In this document: piece after piece, positions 1 through 5,196 of the stretch | Layout: every line of letters begins with the position of its first letter | Numbering within the stretch: position 1 is the first letter of the stretch | Source: Thermoplasmata archaeon | Lineage (GTDB): Archaea; Thermoplasmatota; Thermoplasmata; Lutacidiplasmatales; UBA184 | Direction: 5' to 3' | Length of the DNA: 10,547 bases | Assembly (NCBI GenBank): GCA_030039715.1 | Contig: JASHVA010000055.1 | Span: 1 to 10,547, forward strand | Made by a program: the position numbers and the translations under genes | The notes under the pieces: generated by a model | What the model saw: the letters and a program-made list of their open reading frames with translations, nothing else | What the model was told of the DNA's origin: nothing | Database searches by the model: none

Positions 1-5
1 CCTCG

Positions 6-353
6 ATGACGGCACCGCGCGCCGCCGCCAAGTCGTCGCTCCACTGTCGGGACTGCCCGATGTGGTACGGTGCGGAAGACGCCGGATGGGGCCCGTGCTC
101 GATCAAGCACCGGCGCGGCGACCGCCGGTACCTGACCTGGGGAGGGCACGCCTGCGACGAGGGCTACGTGCCGCCGACCGCGGCTCCGGTCTTGACGCGA
201 GCGGACGAGTTGAGCGGATTGCGTTCGACCTCGAGGGCATCGTCGGTCGGGTACACCTCGATCTCGAAGGCGGGCCAGGGCAAGCGGCCGGCAACGCGCC
301 GGAGGGTCGACGGGTCCAACTCCAAGCGTCGGCGCCCGGGATCGAGGCGGTAA
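6..353 (+). CDS. Small four-cysteine protein of unknown function (possibly 5'-partial)
   Basis: I do not recognise a named family. The first 57 residues look like a real, compact cysteine-rich protein: C14 and C17 form a CxxC, followed by C31 and C50, with many aromatic and glycine residues between (for example the stretch WGPCSIKHRRGD and the end HACDEGY). Four spaced cysteines would suit a zinc site or an iron-sulfur cluster; this is inference. From about residue 54 the frame runs antisense to the end of the radical SAM gene on the other strand. The last ~60 residues are Arg/Ser-rich and low in character, as expected of read-through over an opposing gene. So the conserved part is only about 6-180, and the tail to 353 may be real but unconserved, or an artefact of a missing stop. 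The ATG is five bases from the window edge and the frame is open upstream, so the true start could lie outside. No ribosome-binding site can be judged. Confidence 0.5.
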   Translation: MTAPRAAAKSSLHCRDCPMWYGAEDAGWGPCSIKHRRGDRRYLTWGGHACDEGYVPPTAAPVLTRADELSGLRSTSRASSVGYTSISKAGQGKRPATRRRVDGSNSKRRRPGSRR

Positions 354-1303
354 TCGGCCGGCCCCACGCCCGCGCGCGCGGCCGCCCGGGCCCCCCAGCG
401 CGCGAAGCTGCCGCGCCCGTCGGACTCGACGATGCCGAGGACGATCGTCCCGTCGGGCGTACGGTGGGCGAAGGACGGCGCCGTGCGTTCCGCGCGTCGG
501 AGGAGCCGTTGTCGGAGCTGCACGCTGTCCTTGAACCGGGACGAGCAGTAGTGGACCGGGACCGATAGGCGCATCTCCCGCACCACGCGCTCGGCGACCG
601 AGCGGCTCCCCCGTACGCCCCAGCCGTTCCGAGGGTCCACTCGGTATCCTCGGGCGTGCAGGGCGTCCTCGTTCGTCTCGGAGAACTCGAGCTCATTCAG
701 ATTCACGAAGTCGACCCCGATCTCCTCGAGCGTGAGGAGGAGCCGCCGGAGCTCCGCTTCCTTCTCGGGAAGCACCGGGATCTCGACCCCCCGACGGATC
801 CCCCACGAAGGGGCCGCCTCCAGCACCGACCGGTAGGCTCCGCCCGATCGGCCGAGCGGTCCCCACAGGTAGTGTGGGATGTGGAGACGGAACTCGTCGA
901 GCCCGGCGGTCGCGAGCCGACGGAGCTTCTCCGGGTTCGGCTCGTGAGTGTAGAGGTGGATGTTGTGCTCCGCCCCGAATTCCGACTTGAGGAGCCGAAC
1001 GTAATGCTCGACCCGGTCCATCACCCCGAGCGGGTCGCCGCCGGTGATCCCCGTGCCCGCGGCCCCGATCGCCCGGGCCTCGTCGAGCACGTCGGCGTCG
1101 CTCGTCACCCTCCGCTCGTTGGCATAGGTCCCGTCGAGCTGGTTGCGTGCCGGGGAGACGGGGCAGTAGAAGCAGTGAAACCGGCAGATCCCGGTCACGA
1201 AGAGCACCATCTTCCGGCCCTCCTGGCACTGCACGCAGGCGGGCGAGAGCTCCCCGCGGAAGCTCGACGCCATGGGCAGGAGATGGAGACCGTTCGCGTT
1301 CAT
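164..1303 (-). CDS. Radical SAM protein, COG2108-like (related to pyruvate formate-lyase activating enzymes)
   Basis: A 379-residue radical SAM enzyme. The [4Fe-4S]/SAM motif CRFHCFYC (CxxxCxxC; C40, C44, C47) is followed by TGITGGDP at 84-91, matching the GGE/GGD SAM-binding strand. The order of motifs (VQCQEGRKMVLFVTG before the cluster, YANERRV after it, then HIHLYTHEPNP-like and VHYCSSRFKDSVQLR segments) is that of the archaeal group COG2108, whose substrate is unknown. An extra CxxC (C23, C26) just before the cluster and a cysteine in HYCSS could bind metal. The open frame extends 35 codons further upstream, but I chose the ATG at 1303. The extension is low-complexity, and a TATA-like box 30 nt upstream of 1303 would place the transcript start almost on that ATG. 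There is no Shine-Dalgarno. The 3' end overlaps the small Cys protein convergently by about 190 bp. It is divergent from the proteasome gene, with 224 bp between them. Confidence 0.88.
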   Translation of the reverse strand: MNANGLHLLPMASSFRGELSPACVQCQEGRKMVLFVTGICRFHCFYCPVSPARNQLDGTYANERRVTSDADVLDEARAIGAAGTGITGGDPLGVMDRVEHYVRLLKSEFGAEHNIHLYTHEPNPEKLRRLATAGLDEFRLHIPHYLWGPLGRSGGAYRSVLEAAPSWGIRRGVEIPVLPEKEAELRRLLLTLEEIGVDFVNLNELEFSETNEDALHARGYRVDPRNGWGVRGSRSVAERVVREMRLSVPVHYCSSRFKDSVQLRQRLLRRAERTAPSFAHRTPDGTIVLGIVESDGRGSFARWGARAAARAGVGPADYRLDPGRRRLELDPSTLRRVAGRLPWPAFEIEVYPTDDALEVERNPLNSSARVKTGAAVGGT

Positions 1304-1329
1304 GGGAGGCGAGTCACGGAGCACCGTCA

Positions 1330-1337
1330 GTAAAAGC
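1330..1337 (-). promoter_or_regulatory. TATA-like box for the radical SAM gene
   Basis: Reading the minus strand, GCTTTTAC is an isolated AT-rich patch in very GC-rich DNA. Its centre is about 30 nt upstream of the ATG at 1303, so an archaeal start site ~26 nt downstream would fall within a few bases of the start codon (leaderless or nearly so). No Shine-Dalgarno precedes that ATG, which fits. Confidence 0.5.
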
Positions 1338-1405
1338 GTTGCCGCGTCCGGGCCGAGCCCACCGGTCGCGGCGCGTTGGAACCGGAGCGGTTCCCGCCCG
1401 GGTCC

Positions 1406-1419
1406 CACGAGCGTTCGTG
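1406..1419. repeat. Short inverted repeat in the divergent intergenic region
   Basis: CACGA-gcgt-TCGTG, with perfect 5-bp arms and a 4-nt centre. It sits between the radical SAM and proteasome promoters, about 120 bp before the proteasome start. It could be a small operator; chance cannot be excluded at this length and GC content. Confidence 0.25.
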
Positions 1420-1428
1420 ACCTTCCGG

Positions 1429-1447
1429 TGGTGGCCGGACGCCACCA
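1429..1447. repeat. Perfect stem-loop upstream of the proteasome gene
   Basis: TGGTGGC-cggac-GCCACCA, with perfect 7-bp arms and a 5-nt loop. It lies between the divergent radical SAM and proteasome genes, about 80 nt upstream of the proteasome ATG and upstream of its likely transcript start. It is therefore more likely a DNA-level protein-binding palindrome than an RNA hairpin of that gene. No T-run follows, so it is not a convincing terminator. Confidence 0.35.
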
Positions 1448-1513
1448 AGTGAGGCCGAGGAAGGGTCGGGGCGCACGCTCAAATGCCCCGCCCGGCTGGG
1501 CGCGGCCGGTTCC

Positions 1514-1519
1514 GGAGGG
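1514..1519 (+). promoter_or_regulatory. Shine-Dalgarno of the proteasome alpha gene
   Basis: GGAGGG lies 8 nt before the ATG at 1528 and decides the start. An in-frame ATG at 1483 lies upstream of this site and would add 15 Arg/Gly-rich residues absent from proteasome alpha subunits. A weak AT patch (CTCAAATG from 1479) could be the TATA element giving a ~20-nt leader that contains this site. Confidence 0.6.
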
Positions 1520-1527
1520 ACGACGCC

Positions 1528-2286
1528 ATGGAAATGCAACCGGGTCAGATGGCCTACGACCGCGCCAGCACCGTCTTTTCGCCCGACGGCCGGCTGTTCC
1601 AGGTCGAGTACGCGCTGCAGGCGATCCAGATGGGAGGGACCGCGGTCGCGGTCACCTACGACACCGGGATCGTGTTCGTCGCGTTCCGCAACCTGCCCGT
1701 GAGCTCGCTCGCCGACGCCGGCTCGGTCGAGAAGAGCTTCGCGATCGACACCGGTCTCGGTTGCGTGACGGCCGGACTGATCGCGGACTCCCGCGTGCTG
1801 GTCGAGTTCCTCCGAGTCGAAGCCCAGCGCCACCGCCTGACGTACGGCGAGCCGGTGCCGTACACGGTCCTCGGCCACGCGCTCGGGACCCTCCTCCAGC
1901 AATTCACCCAGTTCGGCGGAACCCGCCCGTTCGCGGTCTCCCTGCTCCTCGGCGGCTTCAACGGCTCGACCCCGGGACTGGTGGAGCTCGACCCGAGCGG
2001 CGCGACGATCGGATGGCGCGCCTACGCGATCGGCCGCAATCGCCGGGCGGTGGCCGACTACCTCGAGGAGAAGGTCTCCGACAAGCTCGACGAGGACGGA
2101 GCGTTCAAGCTCGCGGTCCAGGCGGTCGCCGAGGGTTCGCCGACCCCGTTCCAGCCGGAGGCGCTCGACGCCGCGATCCTCGAGCCGTCGAGCGAACTGC
2201 GCCGACTGCCGGCGGCCGAGGTGGCCCGACGGGTCCAGGGACTTTCGTTCATCGGCACGCCCGAGCGGCGCTCCAACGGACGCTAG
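1528..2286 (+). CDS. psmA: Proteasome alpha-type subunit (divergent PsmA)
   Basis: A 252-residue 20S proteasome alpha-family subunit; alpha subunits form the outer rings that gate the proteolytic chamber and dock AAA ATPases. The N-terminus MAYDRASTVFSPDGRLFQVE (residues 8-27) is nearly identical to the Thermoplasma alpha signature, including the YDR gate residues and the turn proline. The ATPase-tail pocket lysine (Ta K66) is kept as K69 in SVEKS, and G-L after VTAG matches Ta G80-L81. DPSG and AIG motifs are present near the usual positions. Oddities: the near-invariant lysine of the KxGST motif is replaced (QMGGT, residues 34-38), and the usual SDKKV segment reads AFRNLPV. Thermoplasma psmA sits with SBDS/exosome genes; here the neighbours are a DinB-like gene and a radical SAM gene. 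It may therefore be a second, specialised alpha paralogue; I cannot see whether another copy exists. Family assignment is firm, role as the main alpha subunit less so. Confidence 0.9.
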   Translation: MEMQPGQMAYDRASTVFSPDGRLFQVEYALQAIQMGGTAVAVTYDTGIVFVAFRNLPVSSLADAGSVEKSFAIDTGLGCVTAGLIADSRVLVEFLRVEAQRHRLTYGEPVPYTVLGHALGTLLQQFTQFGGTRPFAVSLLLGGFNGSTPGLVELDPSGATIGWRAYAIGRNRRAVADYLEEKVSDKLDEDGAFKLAVQAVAEGSPTPFQPEALDAAILEPSSELRRLPAAEVARRVQGLSFIGTPERRSNGR

Positions 2287-2323
2287 GCGGCCCGGTCCGG
2301 GTTCGGCGTTCCTCGATCGCACG

Positions 2324-2866
2324 ATGACGCGGCCGCTCGAACTCGCGCCGTCCGACGTGCGTTCCCTCTCGTCGTACAATCGCAAGGTCTTCGACCGGTT
2401 CGTCCGTCGGATCCGGCGGTTGCCGCCCCGCGTCGCGCGACGGCGCCGGGGGATCGGGCACGAGACGCTCTTCGATACGCTCGTCCACATCCTCAACGTC
2501 CAGGAGGTCTGGCTCGTCTACATCGTCCGGGGGCGCAACTCGGACGAGGAGCTCGAGGCGCTGTTCCAGGATCGGTCGCGTCGTCCCCGGGACTGGAAGG
2601 GGTTCGACGCCTACGCCCGCCGGGTCTGGTCCGGGGTCGATGCGACGCTCCGGTCGCTGACCCCCCGGGCGCTCGCGCGGCCCGTATCGGTCTTCTGGAT
2701 GCCCGGCCGGTACACGGTGCGCGACGCCGTCCTCCAGGTGACGTTCGAAGAAGCGCATCATCTCGGAGAGATCATCGGGGCACTGTGGCAGGACGACCGG
2801 CCCTCCCCCGATATGACCTGGCTCGACGTCCGGCGCGCCCGCGTGCGCCGACGGCGCTCGTCCTAA
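2324..2866 (+). CDS. DinB/YfiT-like metal-binding four-helix protein
   Basis: A 180-residue protein resembling the DinB superfamily, four-helix bundles that usually hold a divalent metal with three ligands. The first helix region has SYNRKVFDRFV. A second-helix histidine lies in LVHILNVQEVWL (H55). The last helix has FEEAHHLGEIIGALWQ (141-156), followed by a tryptophan-containing end MTWLD. In the classic family the last motif is HxxxH; here the first position is E142 and the second H146. The likely ligands are therefore H55, E142 (or E143) and H146, as in archaeal relatives I recall with an EExxxHRGE-type motif. Members include thiol-transferases and many uncharacterised proteins, so no substrate is assigned. 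It begins 37 bp after the proteasome gene with no TATA box or clear Shine-Dalgarno between them, suggesting cotranscription. Its TAA overlaps the stop of the convergent tetR gene. Confidence 0.75.
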   Translation: MTRPLELAPSDVRSLSSYNRKVFDRFVRRIRRLPPRVARRRRGIGHETLFDTLVHILNVQEVWLVYIVRGRNSDEELEALFQDRSRRPRDWKGFDAYARRVWSGVDATLRSLTPRALARPVSVFWMPGRYTVRDAVLQVTFEEAHHLGEIIGALWQDDRPSPDMTWLDVRRARVRRRRSS

Positions 2867-3486
2867 GCGCGGCGCTTCGGATTCGGTCCCGGCGCCGGGG
2901 GCGCGAGCACGTGCCGCACGGCGGCCCGCAGGGTACGGCGGATGCGCGCGGGGTCGAGCCCGACGCTGAGGTCCCAGACGGCTCCCTGGAACAGCGCGAC
3001 GACCTCGAACACGAGCAGGTCGAGGTCGACCCCGGGCGCGATCCGGCCTCGCCGGCGGAGCTCGCCGAGGAACCGCCGAAGGCTGCGGAGGTCTCCCTGA
3101 TGGTCGTCGCGGATCGCCCGACGGATCTCGGGGTCGTGCGAGGCCTCTCCGAGGATCTCAAAGTAGAGGGCGATCTGCTGCCGTCCGAAGTCGTGGTCGA
3201 ACGCCTCGTCGAACGTGTCGGCGAAGCGAGCGGCGGGATCGACGTCCTCCGCGAGCGCGTTGTCCATCCACCGACGCGCGAGCCGGCGGTTCCCGGTCTG
3301 GATTTCGCGCAGGAGGTGGACCTTGCTCGGGTAGTAGAGGTAGAGCGCGCCCTTGCTCACGCCGAGCGCCTCGGCCACGTCGTCCATCGTCGTGCGGCGG
3401 TAGCCGTTCGTCTCGAAGAGTCGCTGGGCGACCTCGGCGATGCGGGCCCGGGCCTCGGCCTTGTAGCTCGGCACGACCTTCGGCAT
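2863..3486 (-). CDS. TetR/AcrR-family transcriptional repressor
   Basis: A 207-residue one-component regulator. The N-terminal helix-turn-helix is canonical: RIAEVAQRLFETNGYRRTTM then DDVAEALGVSKGALYLYYPS (residues 15-54), with the SKGALYLYY recognition helix typical of this family. The remaining ~150 residues are helical and would form the ligand-binding and dimer domain; no ligand can be read from sequence. It is divergent from the DHA2-type exporter at 3592 and shares a 105-bp region with repeated AACTGACT sites, the standard arrangement for a local repressor of an efflux pump and of itself. No alternative in-frame start occurs before an upstream stop at about 3535-3537. No Shine-Dalgarno is seen before the ATG. 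The 3' end is convergent with the DinB-like gene: the two stop codons share bases in CTAA. Confidence 0.92.
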   Translation of the reverse strand: MPKVVPSYKAEARARIAEVAQRLFETNGYRRTTMDDVAEALGVSKGALYLYYPSKVHLLREIQTGNRRLARRWMDNALAEDVDPAARFADTFDEAFDHDFGRQQIALYFEILGEASHDPEIRRAIRDDHQGDLRSLRRFLGELRRRGRIAPGVDLDLLVFEVVALFQGAVWDLSVGLDPARIRRTLRAAVRHVLAPPAPGPNPKRRA

Positions 3487-3531
3487 CGGCTCGAGGAGCC
3501 GAACGGTCGGCGCCTGTAACTGACTTTCCGT

Positions 3532-3540
3532 GTGTTAAAC
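3532..3540 (-). promoter_or_regulatory. Candidate TATA box for tetR
   Basis: On the minus strand GTTTAACAC is the best TATA-like patch. A start ~26 nt downstream would be near 3510, giving a leader of about 24 nt before the ATG at 3486. A weaker alternative, GTTACAG at 3514-3520, would give a leaderless start. Both lie within or next to the AACTGACT array. Confidence 0.4.
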
Positions 3541-3562
3541 TGACTCACGGACCGAAAACTGA

Positions 3563-3569
3563 CTTATAG
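3563..3569 (+). promoter_or_regulatory. TATA box of the MFS exporter gene
   Basis: CTTATAG is centred 26 nt before the ATG at 3592, so transcription should begin at or within a base or two of the start codon (leaderless). No Shine-Dalgarno is present. The box forms the centre of the TGACT-tat-AGTCA palindrome, so a bound repressor would block TBP directly. Confidence 0.6.
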
Positions 3570-3591
3570 TCATTTTACTCATGCCCGGAAC

Positions 3592-5196
3592 ATGACGGCC
3601 CCGTCCTATCCGACCGAATCGCCGAGCGCTCCGACCCCGACCCCCGCCCCGGTCGCCGCTCCGCACTACCTGACGGGCGGGGTCGCGGCCGGGGTCGTCC
3701 TCGGGATCTTCCTTGCGATCCTGCTCGCGGGGCTGGACGGCCTCGTCGTCGCAACGGCGCTGCCGACCATCGCCCGCTCGCTCCACGCGAGCGACGGGAT
3801 CACGTTCGTCGCGAGCGCCTACCTCATCGCCTCGACCGTGGCGATCCCGATCTTCGCCCGCCTCTCTGACCTCTCCAGCCGGCGGAATGTCTTCCTGGTC
3901 GCGCTCGGCATCTTCATCGTCGGCTCGGCGCTCGCCGGGCAGAGCCAGACCCTCGGGGAGCTCATCGCCTTCCGCGGCATCCAGGGATTCGGGTCCGGCG
4001 CCTTCCTCCCCGTCGGGATCGCGATGGTCGCCTTGCTCTTCTCTCCCGAGAACCGCACGCGCCTCACCGGCGTCCTCTCGGCCGCGGGCGGGATCGCGAT
4101 CGTGGCCGGGCCGCTCGTCGGGAGCTACATCGTCAGCGTCACGACGTGGCGCTGGGTCTTCTACGTCAACCTGCCGATCGGCGTCGCCGCGATGGCCATC
4201 CTGTGGCTCACGCTCGGGCCCCTGCGGGCGGAGAGCCGCGGGCGGTTCGACGTCGTGGGGGCCGCGCTGCTCTCGGGGTGGGTCTCGGCGCTGATGCTGC
4301 CGCTGGTCGAGATCTCCGACCAATCCTGGGGCTGGACGACGCCCGCGTCGCTCCTCCTCCTCGGCCTCGCGCTCCTCCTCGCGGCGCTCTTCATCGTCTG
4401 GGAGCTGCGCGACCCCGATCCCGTCGTGCCCGTGCGCCTCCTCGGCCGGCGGGTGATCGCCGCCACGGGAGGGATCAGCCTCGTTACGGGGATCGTCCTC
4501 ACGTCGCTGATCACGCTGCTCTCCGTCTTCGTCGGGCTCGTGCTCCTCCCCGGCGACGCGAACTCCGCGAACCTCATTCGGGATGTCGTCTACTTCTTCG
4601 CGATCCCGCTGATCCTCGGAGCGGTGTCGGCCGGCGCCCTCCTCACCCGCTGGTCGTACCGGACGGTGATGGCTCCGGCGCTCCTCCTCGCCGGCGTCTG
4701 CGGGCTCTTCCTCTACGGGGTCTCGGCCACGACCCCGCTCTGGACGCTCGCCTTCGGCATCGTGCCGGTCGGGGGCCTCGTCCTCCCCCTGATCCCGTTC
4801 GGTTTCGGCTCGGGGATCGGGCTCGCCGGCGCCACCATCGCGATCCAGAACGAGGTGCCCCGCCACGAGGTCGCCGCCGGGATCGGCATCACCCGGTTCC
4901 TCCAGAGCCTCGGCGGCGCGGTCGGCCTGTCGCTGTTCTCGGTCTACATCACCTGGCGGTCGACCCAGGGACTCCCCGCCGTTCCGACGCCGGCGGACGT
5001 GCTCGGGGCGGCGATCGCGGCCTACCGCGTGGTCTTCCTCGCGATGAGCGTGTTCACGGTCCTCGCCGGCTTCCTCGCGCTCGGGATCTCGGGCCGCGCG
5101 GTCGCGGCCCGGGACGCGGTGCCGTCGGGCGAGGGGGCGGCGTCCCGGGAGCTCACGGGGGCCGTGGGCGAGGCGTCGCTGCGAACTCCTCCCTGA
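3592..5196 (+). CDS. DHA2-type (EmrB/QacA-like) MFS multidrug exporter
   Basis: A 534-residue membrane protein with a Pro/Thr-rich cytoplasmic N-terminus (1-28), then about 14 hydrophobic helices, the topology of the 14-TM drug:proton antiporter family DHA2. Family motifs in order: LDGLVVATALPTI (48-60, motif D1), ARLSDLSSRRNVF (89-101, motif A), RGIQGFGSGAFLP (128-140, motif B with the proton-coupling Arg128), GGIAIVAGPLVGSY (166-179, motif C of antiporters), then RWVFYVNLPIG (187-197). Motif A departs from the usual G-x-L-x-D-x-x-G-R form: the first Gly is missing and the second is Ser96. The substrate is unknown. It is controlled from a shared operator with the divergent tetR. The last ~28 residues are a hydrophilic Gly/Ala tail whose final 44 bp overlap the end of uvrC on the other strand. 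An ATG at 3581 opens only a four-codon frame that ends in ATGA overlapping the real start. Confidence 0.93.
   Translation: MTAPSYPTESPSAPTPTPAPVAAPHYLTGGVAAGVVLGIFLAILLAGLDGLVVATALPTIARSLHASDGITFVASAYLIASTVAIPIFARLSDLSSRRNVFLVALGIFIVGSALAGQSQTLGELIAFRGIQGFGSGAFLPVGIAMVALLFSPENRTRLTGVLSAAGGIAIVAGPLVGSYIVSVTTWRWVFYVNLPIGVAAMAILWLTLGPLRAESRGRFDVVGAALLSGWVSALMLPLVEISDQSWGWTTPASLLLLGLALLLAALFIVWELRDPDPVVPVRLLGRRVIAATGGISLVTGIVLTSLITLLSVFVGLVLLPGDANSANLIRDVVYFFAIPLILGAVSAGALLTRWSYRTVMAPALLLAGVCGLFLYGVSATTPLWTLAFGIVPVGGLVLPLIPFGFGSGIGLAGATIAIQNEVPRHEVAAGIGITRFLQSLGGAVGLSLFSVYITWRSTQGLPAVPTPADVLGAAIAAYRVVFLAMSVFTVLAGFLALGISGRAVAARDAVPSGEGAASRELTGAVGEASLRTPP

Larger units (their letters stand above)
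3518..3576. promoter_or_regulatory. Operator array: three AACTGACT repeats with a palindrome at the third
   Basis: AACTGACT occurs at 3518-3525, 3538-3545 and 3557-3564, spaced 20 and 19 bp, about two helical turns apart and so on one face of the DNA. At the third copy TGACT-tat-AGTCA (3560-3572) is a perfect palindrome, extended with one mismatch to AAACTGACT/AGTCATTTT (3556-3576). It overlaps the exporter TATA box. Copies one and two flank the candidate tetR TATA box. The likely binder is the adjacent TetR protein. Confidence 0.7.

Noticed and set aside
1304..1408. 35-codon N-terminal extension of the radical SAM frame
   Set aside because: It lies upstream of and across the likely TATA box and has no family character. 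The ATG at 1303 fits the promoter spacing.
1272..2327. Long open frames on both strands across the proteasome gene
   Set aside because: They lack recognisable motifs and have skewed Arg/Pro/Gly composition. The 1528-2286 frame carries the full proteasome signature.
3535..4866. A 443-codon minus-strand frame opposite the MFS gene, full of Asp/Glu/Arg
   Set aside because: The composition is typical of the antisense of a Leu/Ala/Gly-rich membrane protein in high-GC DNA. The plus-strand frame has all the MFS motifs.
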